Assembly (NCBI RefSeq): GCF_035222375.1
Contig: NW_026946363.1
Location: 1,178,001 to 1,242,000, forward strand
DNA from: Podospora pseudocomata
Taxonomy: Eukaryota; Ascomycota; Sordariomycetes; Sordariales; Podosporaceae
Reading direction: 5' to 3'
Length of the DNA stretch: 64,000 bases
Each line of letters opens with the position of its first letter. Within the stretch, counting starts at the first letter, position 1. Below are positions 1 to 11,840 of the stretch, piece after piece. A program made the translations under genes and the position numbers. Under the pieces are notes generated by a model, which worked only from the letters and a program-made list of their open reading frames with translations, searched no databases and was not told the DNA's origin.

Positions 1-1492
1 ATGTGGATGTGGCCAAGCACCAAGTTGGATGAAGCAACCGGGAACGATACCGGGGGGGCTTCTCTGGGTCATCCCCCCCACAAAAGATGCCTGAACTATT
101 GGCGGGATTTAATCCGGTACTATGCTAGCGGGTCCCTGGCCCCGCTGTTGGTCCATTTCACTTGTCCAGGGAGAGCTTTGACAGGTGAGAACGAGGAGGG
201 CAGATAGGTATTGGCTCTGTCTTTCGTCGGTCTCCCTCTGAGCCTGTCACGATGCAGGCAATAAATGGTCTAGAGATAAACGAGCGAATGGTCTCCCTTG
301 GGACACGAACGCTGCCTGTTAGCCGAGCCACGACAAATCGCGAGCGGCCCGAGGAGAGGGGGAAGAAAAGGTGAGTATGTGTGCTGGTGATGAGGTTATC
401 GCGACGGCCGATAAGCCATATAACGACATGGGTCTAGGATTGTTACAAGGGCCTAGAGGGCATGCTCCGTCCTGCCCTGAGCCCTTCGAACATTGCGTCC
501 CTGTGTCCCTTTGGTAGGTCGCTTCGGGGACTCGGAGCACTGCGCTGTCGATCGACCAAACTGTCAAACTAGGGTCCCAGACATCTCAATGTTTTTTGTC
601 GCTCTGCCACGTTCGATGTGCATTCTGATACCTAATACTTGCATGCTTCTTTTGGCAAATGTCTCTTTTCTGTCACTGACACCTCTCTTGAGCCCGCCGT
701 GGCCCACGAAGCTAAAAGCAGCCGTCCCCTAGAACTGACACCACGAGTCTGGCGTCAACACTCCAGTTAGGTATACATCACCAAGCTTCGCACCCCAGTC
801 AACTGCGGAATACAAGGGCCCAGGATCGGCCACACTTGAGCAAGGTGGCGTCGGGGAACTGAGGCACTGCGCGCGATTGCGGATTCGGTACCCAAAAGCC
901 AAGCAGCCTCACCACGTTCGGTCCTCTTCACAAGACTTCGCACCTCGGCAAGCGTATAACCCATCCAACCACTGTCCTGGGCCTGTGGCTGGAACAGTCC
1001 ATGAGCGTCGGCTCTACTGATTACTGCATATTGGCGTCCCCCTACAACACGTTGCGACCTCTCCGACCACATTATTTGGGAAATTGACACAGCTGCGTCA
1101 ATCTTGGCATGAAACCCAAGAGGGGAGGCAGAGAAACCGTGCCCAGTGACCCCCCGGGGTGTCTCAGAGACAGCTTACCAGGCAGAGTCACTGAAAGGGG
1201 AGTCTCGGGCGGGGGTAGCAACCAGTTCAGACACCAAGACACGGACGAGCTCACCGCGCAGCCTACAACACAGCGGGTCCCTGCCCGCTTCCCATTCGGT
1301 TACCCTCCGCATTATTAGCCCTGGCTCTCAGTTCGGGTAAGCCCAAGACGGTCTCCTCTACCAGGAAAGCCCTCTTATCTTCGAACGTACCCTCTGTTAC
1401 CTGGCTGACACCCAAACTAACATCATTTCAGTGCCTGTCGGTGCCTATCTTGAATCTATCATCTACCCACACAGCAGACCAACACAGTGAGA
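1..1492. other. Intergenic, no gene recognised
   Basis: Only short overlapping open frames on both strands without family motifs or splice logic. The last few hundred bases are presumably the promoter and leader of the bHLH gene that starts at 1493. Confidence 0.6.
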
Positions 1493-2959
1493 ATGGAGCA
1501 AACTTCGGGGTGGATTCAGAATAATACAAACCAGGTGGGCAACGTCCCGAGTCCCTTTTCCTCTACCACCTTTCCCTTCACTCTTGATCCGTCCCTTTTG
1601 TTGTCCCTATTCCCCGTGTACCAAGCTTGAGAGCAGATACGCCTGTCCCTATCCTGACATCAGTTTCAGCTCCCTGGGGAACATTTCGGGCAAGGGCTGC
1701 CATCAGACCTCCAACATCGATCAGATACGGGCAGTCATGGATGGACATATGACGAGAACTCGAGCAACCATCTCGGCTACCATGACCCCAACCTTCACCA
1801 CGGCATCACTAATCCCACCGACCTCTCATCATATCAACAGCCCGTGGCAGATGCCAGAATTCCAAGTCCTACCTACTTGCACTTGGAAACTTCCTTTGAC
1901 CAGAGCTCCTCGACTCTAGAAGGCCAGTGGGTTTCGAACAGCCCAATAAGCCCGTCAGCACCTTACGGCGACATTGCCTGCACCCTCAGCTCAACCAACA
2001 GTATTCAAACTTCGCCGATGATTTTGAGCCCAGCCAACGATCATTGGACGTATCAGTCTTTCCCGATAAACCACACATATGGAGTTTCGTTGAGCCAGCC
2101 CGATTCACCCATAGTTTCGGCTCCCTTTGACGCACCACACTCTGCTCGGGAGATGCCGGCGTCATATTTTGCTGTGTGCATGATGTCCGATACCACATTA
2201 CCTGTACACCAAGGGTCGCATGACAGGTCGCTTTCTTCTTCCACGATCCCACCCGAACTCGAACCAGCACCGACACAGCACCGACAGCATAGTGGCAGAC
2301 CTGCGAGTTTGAACCTGCGGAAGACAACAAAAGCCTCGGGTAAAGGAGAGCTACCCTCACCCTCAACGAAAACAAAGGTAACTCCCCGATCCAAAGACTC
2401 CAAGACAGTCTCTCCAGCCAGCTCAAGTTCAATACAACCGCACAAGCAAACGAAGTCAAACGGTCCCAGCTTGCGCACTGCGACCCGCCGGTTTAGACGC
2501 ACCCCCGAAGAAGCTCCACCACGACCAGGAGAGTTGGCTGAAGATCAGCGTGCCAGGGAAAATCATAATCAGGTTGAGAAGGAGTACCGGACCAGGCTGC
2601 ACAAAGGCTTCGAGGAGCTACTCGAAGCGCTGTGCGCTTTGCCGGAAGAGGAACGAGTGATAGCCCGCCACAGCAAAACGGCCGGCGGAAGTGTGAATGG
2701 AGACTATGACGACGACGACGAACATATGACCATCATTGGGGCCCTGCTGGACGAAAGGACTGGTCCTGGATTGCCCGCAAACAGGAACACAGGGGGCAAA
2801 GGGAAGAAGAAACAGAGGAGAATGAGCAAGGCAGAGGTGCTTCACTACACCTGCCGTGTGCTCAAGTCGATGGGGGATGGTAATCAGAAACTGAAAGAAG
2901 AGGTGGAACGCTTGAGGTCGGAACATGACATGAGGTTGAAGCATACAAGGAGTAGCTGA
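1493..2959 (+). CDS. bHLH transcription factor with SREBP-type basic region
   Basis: Two exons, 1493-1534 and 1670-2959, give 443 aa. The intron (donor GTGGGC, acceptor TTTCAG) is in phase 0 and joins the start MEQTSGWIQNNTNQ to LPGEHFGQGLP; without it the long frame lacks an upstream ATG. Residues 1-290 are Ser/Pro/Gln-rich and low in complexity. The DNA-binding and dimerisation domain spans about 310-415. The basic region reads ENHNQVEKEYRTRL, with His313 and the Glu that contacts E-box DNA, and carries Tyr where most bHLH proteins have Arg, which is the hallmark of the SREBP group. Helix 1 is FEELLEAL and helix 2 is RRMSKAEVLHYTCRVLKSM. A loop of about 60 residues, including an acidic DYDDDDE run, separates the helices. 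A leucine-zipper-like tail follows. No membrane segments are visible, so this is not a full-length membrane SREBP. Expected to be a nuclear regulator; targets unknown. Confidence 0.85.
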
Positions 2960-5900
2960 TGCTTGGGCTTGTTTGAATAGCTCATACTGATGGTTAGGTG
3001 GGACTTGGCAGGAATCATTTCGATACAACTCTTATTTTGGTGGGTTGAGGCTCAAGATACAAACAGAATGTATGATATTTACGTAGCACAAATCATGCAT
3101 GTTGTTGCCACTGACAATTACTGTCTCTATGTCCTGTGCTTATGCAATCATCTAGGTATGCAGACAGATGTCGAAAGGCCCTACCAGCAGCCCAGTACCT
3201 CGGAAACCCGTCCACTATGCCTCCAAATTGCTTTTCTGGAACACGTTAGCTCACTATTCAAATTGAAGATAGACTGAAACATCAACCACCAACAAGACCC
3301 AAGTTCTGAATATCGTACTGCTCACAGCCCACTTTTGCCGCTACTTCTGTCACGAGGAAAACAATAGCGTGAAAATAACTTTGTCTCGCTTTCAGCTCAG
3401 CTTATTCAGGAACACTCGGAGCCCTCGGGCGGCAATGATTCAACACTCAGTTTGTATCACGAGTGGTATTGGTGGAATCGTACCCGGAGCCGCCCCAGAC
3501 CAGGGGACATGGGCTTGGGGGCAGCTAGCCACATCGCCAATTCACCCTGGTATCCTGAACAACAAGCTAGAGCCCGATTCGTTCATTCTGAGACTCGGAG
3601 CCTGATGCCTTCTGTCCCTAATTCAGAATGCCAACAACACTTACTGCGCAACACCAAATGCCGCCGAGTTACAATCGCATCGATCAGTTGGATTCGATTT
3701 TATGCATTCTCGGTCTTCTCTTCAGCAGACCGATGCCGAGACCCCCTGGCTGAAAGCGATAGGCTGAGAAAGGGTACCGTACCTCTCCCTCTCCATGTCG
3801 ACGTGAACGGCGTTATCCCCCCCCTGTCCCCTGTCGTTGTCTGGGTACAAGCGCACCCGTCACATCTGGCAGTCGGATCGGCCACGAGGCTAGCTGGTGA
3901 CACAGTTCTCTTTCTCCGCCTACAAATCCGGGCCGAGCGTTGGGAGAGCAAGGACGAGAATTGATATCTCACATTTTGCCTTTACCGAGGAAAGCTCAAT
4001 TCAAGCAGAAACCAGGTTCCAACTCGTGCATTTCAAGCCTGGGCAAGTTTTTGAAACGTTAATTTCACATACCCCCCCTTTCACCTTGCCCATTTCAGGA
4101 CATATCGACATCCAACTACCGGTTTCGAAGCTTTACTTGCTTGTTCTAAGCTCCCTTGTGCCCGTCACCCGCTGTGGGCTTTCTCAGAACGGAATGGGAG
4201 GGTGGGTGGTTGTGGTGATCCAGACCAGTCGGTGAATAATGACAGGGGATCCTGTATGGTCCTCCAGTCCCAAAGCTCACTGCCGAGTGCCGAAGAGCGA
4301 TGTGTGTTGGCTTATCAGACCTATTCATAGTGGTTGTTCCTTTTGCAGTGGCCTTCTCATCCTCATATCCGGGATTGAAGAGCTCTGGGATCCTATGCCC
4401 GTGGTCTGATGGACAGTTGATCTTGATGATTAATCATCGCATCCTTGTAAAACCGGGACCTGATAAGAAGAACAGAGCTAATGCCGAAAAGAGAACAGAG
4501 CTTCATTCCCCTATCATAAACCCCCATGACGGGACATGAATTATGGGGAGTCCCGTTCGGGACGTGGGAGTTGTCGTTGTTGCTGGCTGAATGCAACCTT
4601 GTTGAATCTTTGCCGTAAATGACGAAAACGATAGCTTTCAACTTATCCCAAGAAAGAGTCATTTTGAAGTTCAGCAGACAGGATGCCTCTTTTACTGGGC
4701 TAATTAACTGCAGGTATCGGATCAGCAGGTCTAGACCTGTCCATGCACTTGACCAACTCATCTTGGGTGTACCCCATAGATGAAGAATAGGCATCATCAT
4801 CAACAACAACAGGTCTCGCTATCAGCCCCCTGCCGAAATGGAACGCCTAAAGGTCACACAGCATATGCTCTCCACCCCCTCCCACCAGAAAACTCCCTCA
4901 AAAGAGCGGTGTCCAAAAACGAACCAGAGAAAGGGTACGCTACCCGTTTTGCCACATCCCACTTTCAGCATGCTCGTTTATCTCCTGCCATGTCATCAAC
5001 CGTTTCACAGCATCATGCAACCTCTCGCTTTCGCTTCCATCCTTGATTCCTCAAAACCAAAAGCCACATCAATGCTGGCATGGGACCTACATTTACAAAT
5101 CCATCCTTCCGCACTGGACTAACCATCTTCATCAAATTTACCCCCGGCGAACCTCCATGTATTTTACCCTCCGACCACTAAACCCACTGATCTACCCCTA
5201 AAATCAAACCAAGAAAAAAAAAACAAAAAAAGACCAAATAGTTCCAGACCTTCTTATTACCCCGCCCCGCAAGGAGGACCTTTTCCTAGCGGTAAGTTCT
5301 TTCTCTCCGCTTATTAGTTAGTGTGTATGACGAGGAAAGTTCTCTTGGTGTACATATTTGCAGTGTCGAGCAGGGCACGGAGCAAAGTCCATCTCACCGT
5401 TGGACCTAGCACCAGTTGTGCGGAGCTTAAGCCTTTCTTGTCTTTTCTCGCCCCTGGGGCGTCACAAAATCTTGAACAACCTGACATGCCCGGAAATGAA
5501 ATGGGAATATCTCTCTGCCTTGCTGGGGTCCCCCGGGGCGAGGCTATCGCCAATGTAGTAAACAGCAGAACTATCCATTCATTCCGCTCCCTGTCACTAC
5601 TGGTAGTCGTAATTTACCCCAGCCTAACTTTACTAAACGGGCATCCCGGCTCCTGCTACCTCTCAAGGTACCTTGAATACCGGCCACCTGCGGATGTTGA
5701 ACGCAGGTAGGCAGCTTGCATACCAACCAGATCATGTCCTGCTCACACAACCCGGGACAAAAGATAACGATTCATGGAACCCCAAAAAGAGAAAATTGTC
5801 GACATAAAAGACCGGATACGTTGATTTGCTTTGATCTTACAGTGACCTTTCTTTGAGTGGGGGTGAAACGTGCTTCGTTGTGACAGAGCGACACCCTTGT

Positions 5901-6364
5901 TACCATGCCATGCCAGGCAGTTAAGATAGTACAGATACATCCAGGAGATCTAACAAAACCCCTGACCGAATCGTAAGAAAAAGAAAAGCAAGAAAACAAA
6001 CGCCAGATCTTTCCGTCCCAGCCCATCCTGACCATTATCGCCCTGTCGCCATAGTGAATTCTGAGTGTAAAAAGGACAGAAGAAAAAGAAAGTTACGCCA
6101 GTAAAACTCAATCCACCCGTTTCATGCTTGAAACTTTCGTCCTCCCGCCCAGTCCGTGTATATCCATTGTATAACGCTTTTGCTTGGAAGAACCAACATA
6201 AACTGAAACAAAAAAGGAAAGAAAAGGGTCCCAAGCTTAGCCAGTGTTAGCCGCAAGCTGGGACAATGTCGCAATGGGCCGTCCTCATGACCACCTCAAC
6301 CAACATCCAAAACAGACACCTTGTTTCTAAAAAAGAAAGAACCGCAAACCCCACGTCTTCCTAA
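2960..6364. other. Long intergenic stretch, no gene recognised
   Basis: About 3.4 kb with many short open frames but none with family motifs, consistent splicing or coding-like composition. Homopolymer A runs lie near 5214-5233. The frame 3452-3964 was considered and rejected. Confidence 0.55.
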
Positions 6365-7105
6365 TCAGTGAACCGTCCTAACACAAGCCCCTGTCCTGCT
6401 CAAGCTCGGGTCCCGGACGCAGACCCCTACCCTGTGCACCACAAAGTTTAGGTCCCACACCCCTGAGCTGCCATCCAAGACAACACTGATCCAACAGCAC
6501 AACCGTCCTTGGCGGGTCAACGTAGCCGCCGCCTCCTCGCCAAAGCCGGTAAAGTCGGCCAGCAGGCAGCGAGAAAAGACCCAGTCGTCTTGGTCGTCAA
6601 TGTGGGGGACGGCGCTTGTCACGAGCTCAAAGTCGGCGGCAGCGTGGTGGTGGTGGTGGTTGAGACCGACGACGTCGGCTGTGGAGGAGGGCAGGGCGAT
6701 GGTGGAGAGGAATCCTTGGACCAGAGACCGTGGCAGGCCGATTCGCTCGACGAGGCCGGGGGCGTGGTGGGAGGCGGGGGTGTGACTGGTGACGTTGAGA
6801 TAGCAGTGCGGGACGTGGATAAGGGCTGTAGTCATGAGCTGCGACTCTTGGAGTTGCCGATTGCGGTGGGGGCGACTCGTGGTGGGCATTGTGTTGGCTA
6901 GGGACATGGTTTGGAGGCCTTGATAGCAGGTGTCGGTGGGCCATATGGCGACGATCAAGCTGTTGCCTTGGTTGCTGTCGGCGGGGACGTAGTGCCACTC
7001 GAGGGGTTGCATAGTGTGGTGCTGGCAGGAAAACTGGCTGGTGATGGGAGCCTCGTCGTCCAGAGGGGATGTGATCTCGAGAGCGGGCATGATAGAACTG
7101 GCCAT
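6365..7105 (-). CDS. Orphan hypothetical protein, 246 aa
   Basis: A single uninterrupted frame of 246 codons starts at an ATG preceded by a pyrimidine-rich leader on the minus strand. I do not recognise the family. The protein has no signal peptide and no clear membrane span. It has a His tract (HHHHH) near residue 153 followed by AAADFELVTSAVPHIDD, and a Cys/Trp-containing tail. The opposite strand is also open over 6509-6901 because the region is rich in GTG/CAC triplets, so part of the openness is compositional. The segment with EWHYVPADSNQGNSLIVAIW reads like real protein, which favours a gene. Function unknown. Confidence 0.5.
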   Translation of the reverse strand: MASSIMPALEITSPLDDEAPITSQFSCQHHTMQPLEWHYVPADSNQGNSLIVAIWPTDTCYQGLQTMSLANTMPTTSRPHRNRQLQESQLMTTALIHVPHCYLNVTSHTPASHHAPGLVERIGLPRSLVQGFLSTIALPSSTADVVGLNHHHHHAAADFELVTSAVPHIDDQDDWVFSRCLLADFTGFGEEAAATLTRQGRLCCWISVVLDGSSGVWDLNFVVHRVGVCVRDPSLSRTGACVRTVH

Positions 7106-9497
7106 ATCCGAAGTGAAAGACGAGTAGGAGGGGATCTGATCAGACTTTATGGCAGAGAAAACTGTCGTTGTTTGACCGGATTGTGATGTGTACCAGTCAA
7201 CACAGGAGAGAGCGACAGATGCCGTCCACAGCCTAGCAGCCTGGTCGGCGAATGTTTAACACTCGAGTCTTGAAGTCAAAGGTGTGTGTGAAACAGAAGG
7301 AAGGAAAGACGGGACGGCGGTGCCTCTTATCAGGAACACTGTCTCCGAGACATGCACACGGGATGGGATGTCAGCAGCAGACAGCCGGCTCTCCAGGTGA
7401 ACGTTGGTTGGTGCTGGCCAGGTGAGATTCCCACGTAGGTACCGAGATGTACGAGGGGACGCTGGGACAGAGGTACCCCAGTCTGGGGTTCTGCTGCAGA
7501 CCCAGTCACCCAGACCACTCCAGATGTCACTGCAGGGCGATGTAAGTTGGGGGTCCAAGCGCTACCTGTGTGTGGTGCGTGCCTGGATTGTGCAACCCAC
7601 GTTGGCTGTGATCCGGTCTGTCTCTTGAATCCTTTGTGGAGGTAACTGAGATCATGAGACAGGGAGAGAGTGACAGAGTGAAAGGTGGCCCACTGGGGCC
7701 TGGGGATCGGCGGATAGGGTTGCGGGCAAAATTGAGTAAAAGACAAGCCACCTCAGTTGATAAGACGAAAGAGACGATATATTTATTGGCCGAGGGAATA
7801 GTGAGGGTGTCTGGATGAGTTGCCGGCGGCAGCCCTAACCGTGCCGCGAGACCATTGCTCGACAGCCCGTTCTTGGCGTATTCACAAGATTCCCAAGGCG
7901 AGCTTGGCTGAAGGGGACTGCGCAAGAATGGACCAAACAGGACAGGCGCCGGACAGCACTCATAGTCCCGACAGTTTGGACGAAGCCCCATAATCAACTG
8001 GCTAGCCTTGCCGCCGGAAGACTCTTCCAACACTTGCGATTGGATTTTGGGCCAACAGTGAGGAGCTAAGGAGGTCTAGGGTGCTCAACAGGGAAGGTAG
8101 AGAAACCTACCAGCATGCCATGGCGTCTGTGTGCGTCGTCCCAGACCCTCAGAGCAGGAGGCACAAAATGCGAGCTTGGGACCGATAATCTGACAAAAGA
8201 TGATGACCCTCGAGTCTTGAATGGAGGCAACGCGCTTCTTTTTTCTGTATTCAGCTCGCTTCTGCGGATGCCCAGCTGCAATTAAGCCAACAGGAGGGCT
8301 GCGATACGGCCTGTCGGCCCGAGATGTCGATGGGTTCGGTTAGTCCCTGGCAGCGACGCACCTTGCCAGAGCTGACATGTTGGTAAAATGATGGTTCCGA
8401 AGAATATCGGGGTTTGCAGATCCCTTTCGTTCACTGGTGGCCCAACAGCCTGGGTCCGATCCCATCTTGTCGCAGCAATTGGCGCGATAGTCACAGTAGC
8501 TTCTTTCACTTGCTGCTTATGTACATGCCGTATTTATGACCTGCCTGGAGATGAGACGGTGTGTGTGTCTTGGTCGGCCTCAACCATTGGCCGCTCGAAC
8601 ACTCGAAGCATGTCTGCCATCCTAAACCCGAAGATCTGGGAATTCAGCTCCGATTCAGAATAGTGTAATCTCAAACCTGAAACCACAGAGAGCCGACCCA
8701 AATCCCCGATCCCGGGAATGCTACAGTGGAGCACAATTCAAGTCTGGGGATCGAAAGCCACACGTTTGCTACCTTGGTAATGAGTCCGGTTTCAAAAAGG
8801 TTGTCCATCGTGTTTGGTATGTAGGTAGGTACCTTGAGGTAGGTATGTATAGGAGATGTTTGGAAGGGTTCCATACCGGGAGCTTCCGTGGTCCCATTAG
8901 CAGATATATGCTTGTAAATGACTTTTATCTTCAATCAAGGTAGGTAGGTACACTAACGATTTCCCAAGGTCGCAGTAACTAGGGCTGCTCGGATTAAGTC
9001 AACCGGGTTGATCTTCAATTTCCCCGGATCACAAACAACCGCAGCTTGAGCCCAGTGATCGAGTTCAGCCATTGTGGAGTCGCTCGGCGATGTTGTAAAT
9101 GATTCCCGAAGCTAACGGCTGAATGCCAGGTGTGAGTGGTGGTCGGGGTGAAGGCGAAGGAGGGAAGCACACTTCGACACCGAACGAAGTTGGTCTGCGA
9201 AGAATACCTAACTGCAGCAATCCGTTCCAAAGATTCGGGCATCGGACCTTTCTGCCCGGTCAGCCATCAGCTGCGGCACATCATGCAGCCAGCCAGCCCC
9301 CAGTCTCTCTCCACAGATACCAAGGATAAACAGCCGCTTCAATGTCTCGGCCATACTTGTGCTATCATTATCAATAGGAGAAGTTAGTGACTCTGTGTAC
9401 CCGGTGAGCTCAAAGCGACAAGTGATCGACGAGATGCCTCGGTTGCGTTCCCGGGAACCCCTGTTGATCGCCGCGGCTGAATGGGACAGTGCCTACC
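7106..9497. other. Intergenic, no gene recognised
   Basis: 2.4 kb without a supportable gene. It contains two short clusters of AGGTAGGT-type motif at 8819-8850 and 8938-8953. Confidence 0.55.
8819..8953. repeat. AGGTAGGTA motif cluster
   Basis: Several overlapping copies of GTAGGTAGGTA and its complement within 135 bp, for example GTAGGTAGGTACC near 8820 and AGGTAGGTAGGTAC near 8938. The same motif recurs elsewhere in gene-free parts of the window (20450, 50270, 52685, 53605). Role unknown. Confidence 0.5.
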
Positions 9498-10611
9498 TTA
9501 TTTCTTGGTGTCGAGGATATCCTCGATCACCGCATCCGCGAGCTGGCTGGCGAAGATGGCCTCGCCCACAGGCGGGTTGACATTCGCCTCTGGGCGAGCA
9601 GGAACGAACATGCCGGGCCGGAAAACAGAAATTTTGATGTTGGCGTTCTATAACCAAGAGTCAGTAAGCATTCACTATCAGGTATCGATAAATGTAACAA
9701 GAACGCAGGAAATGGGTGCACAAACAATCCAGTATTTGAAAACAGTATATACACAAAAAGGCAAAACTGGAGGAAAACCCCTTTATTGATGAAATAATGA
9801 GCCTGGCTGCCAACCTTGAACTTGAACCAAGAAATCAATCCCTGTAAACCAACCAGCCGATTTCTATCCAAACTCTCCCATCTTACCAACCGAATGTCTC
9901 AACAGAATCATACTGTACCTAGGCATGAAGCCATAAACTGACTAGACCCCCAGTAACAAAAAGAAAAATCTCTTGAAAGAACAAAACAAAACATAACGTA
10001 CCACAAGCCGCTCGGACAACACCTCCATGGCCTCTTCGGTCTCTTCCTCACCCCAGCTGTTGGCCGCCCAGTTCACCAAGGCAAACCGGAACGGCCGCTC
10101 GCTCGCCGGGGGCAGGTGTCGGATCACCTGGTCGAGGAACGCCTTGGCACCTCCGAGGCAGCGGTCAACTTGAACTCTCTTGCCGGCCTCGGTTTCAACC
10201 TCCACGAAACGGTCATCCGAAACAGTGAGGGCTTCGACCTCATCGGCAAGAGAGTCACAGTTGAACCAGGTGTCGCTGATAGATCGACGCCTCTCGGAGG
10301 GCCTCGGACGCTCGTCAACACAGGGTTTCGGCGGCAACGCCCTATTCCAAGAAGTCAGCGCTGGGTTCCAGAAGGTTTCCAGGAGGCAGGCCATACCAGA
10401 TGCAGGCTTGAGCGCCCGCGAGCTTCTCGATCAGCTCCGGCTCGTACGACATGAAGTCCTGGTGGGCCAGGTGCCGGGCCTTGGCAGAATACTCATGTGG
10501 CATCGCTGCCGGGGACAGTATGTAGACATCTTGGATGTCTCTGCTTGCTAGGCACTGGAAAGCAATGGCGTCTCCCACCAGGCCAGTTGAGTTGACGATG
10601 ATGATCTTCAT
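9498..10611 (-). CDS. NAD(P)-binding Rossmann-fold (NmrA/epimerase-like) protein
   Basis: Three exons on the minus strand, 10397-10611, 10002-10341 and 9498-9647, encode 234 aa. Both introns are canonical: GTATGG...GAATAG (55 bp) and GTACGT...TTATAG (354 bp). The N-terminus KIIIVNSTGLVGDAI is a degenerate dinucleotide-binding GxTGxVG motif at the end of beta-1. AGAQACIWALPP and ERPFRFALVNWAANSW match the conserved blocks of the small fungal NAD(P)-binding family, and the last exon supplies NANIKISVFRPGMFVP, the family's RPGM block. Splicing brings these blocks together in the family order, which is the main support. The glycine motif lacks one usual Gly (NSTGLVG), so binding may be weak or altered. 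Substrate unknown. Part of exon 2 has a near-copy at 11.64-11.84 kb. Confidence 0.75.
10155..10217. repeat. Segment duplicated at 11644-11840
   Basis: 63 bp inside exon 2 of the NAD(P)-binding gene. Its first 27 bp match 11644-11670 at 26 of 27 positions, and its last 39 bp (10179-10217) match 11802-11840 at 36 of 39. The two matches overlap by the three bases CTT here. Confidence 0.8.
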
Positions 10612-11643
10612 TTTTGCTTGTTCTTGGTGCTGCTGATAGAATGAAGCACTTTGTTATTTTGTCTTTGTAGGGAGAAATAAGGGCCAAATTAAAGCTGCTT
10701 GGTGGTGATCATCTTGGAGCCTATGCTGAGGTGGCTTCTGCTCCTTCCAGTCCTATTTTTTCCTCATTGCTATTGTTCCTTCCTTTTACTTCTGTTACTC
10801 CAACCTACCCAAAAACCCGCTTATTCCGGTTCAGATCTTTCCATCGATGCTCAGCACCTACATCCCAGCTCCTACCCAGCCTGGGTACCTAGATACTTGG
10901 CCTGTCCTCATTGACCCAACATTTCTACCGCTTACCCTCTTGAACAATCCGAACATCAGGCAAGCAAGCCTCCTATTGTTATGCTTCCCAATGCTACCCA
11001 GTTTGGTATGAACAGAATCGATCATGTGTAATGGGCCACCAAACAACCTGGAAATCAAGTAAGCAATAGCTAGTAGCAGTTGGAACATGCCGGTATCCCA
11101 CGGAATCCATCATTCACCATTGTGACCTTTGTGACCTTTGTGACCGGGGCTCTTAGAGCCTGGAAAGGCAGGAATCAGGGAACAAGAGAGCGGCTGAGTG
11201 GGGGAATGATGTCGTCCTCCTTCCCCGTTTCTGGTGCGAGGGGCAGCTGAGCGGGTCTAGGTTCCGATCCTATGACACGGGGCAACAGAGAAAACTCTGC
11301 CTACCTTTCTGTGGGGCAAGAAAACTCCCCTGATATATCTTCTCTCTCTTCTCTTCTTCTCTTCTTCTCATCTTCTTCCAAACACAAACATCCAAGACAT
11401 CTACCCCCTCCGCGGAAGGTGCCTCGGGCACTCCTCAACATAAGGGTCTTCGACCTCAAATTCGTGCCCGCCCCCCGCGCACTCAAACTCAAACATGCCG
11501 TCCCCTCGGGGCACTCAACCTCAAACGTGATGGGGTTGGATTGTCTTCCAACTTCATCCTGGGGGGAAGGCTCTTCTCCGGCATCATTCTGGGGGGGCGG
11601 GCGCCCATTACAAAGTCGGTTGGGTTTTTCGACACCCCTCCAA
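10612..11643. other. Intergenic with short tandem repeat and CT-rich tract
   Basis: No gene supported. A TGTGACCTT unit is repeated nearly three times at 11121-11145, and a CT-rich microsatellite-like tract lies at about 11337-11372. Confidence 0.55.
11121..11145. repeat. 9-bp tandem repeat TGTGACCTT
   Basis: Two complete and one partial perfect unit of TGTGACCTT. Confidence 0.85.
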
Positions 11644-11840
11644 GAGGCAACGGTCAACTTGAACTCTCTTATCGACCTTTCACCGGGTTCATTCCCTCAC
11701 TGATGCCAGAGTTGCCCACCGTCAACTCTCAGCATCATGGCACAGAGTTGGGTCTTCGCGGGGGATTTGTCTTGCCTCAATGCCATCATGCATGCAGACG
11801 TCTTGCCGGCTTCGGTTTCGACCTCCACGAAGCGGTCATC
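11644..11840. repeat. Interrupted copy of the 10155-10217 segment
   Basis: Two blocks, 11644-11670 and 11802-11840, match the contiguous 63-bp segment at 10155-10217 in the same orientation. They are separated here by 131 bp, with CTT present at both edges of the extra sequence. The right block runs into exon 1 of the oxygenase-like model at 11737-12355. Confidence 0.75.

Noticed and set aside
3452-3964. 170-codon plus frame
   Set aside because: No family motif, no splice partners, composition like neighbouring non-coding sequence.
10116-10454. Plus-strand frame over the NAD(P)-binding exon
   Set aside because: The three-exon minus-strand model restores conserved family blocks, so the plus frame is a shadow.
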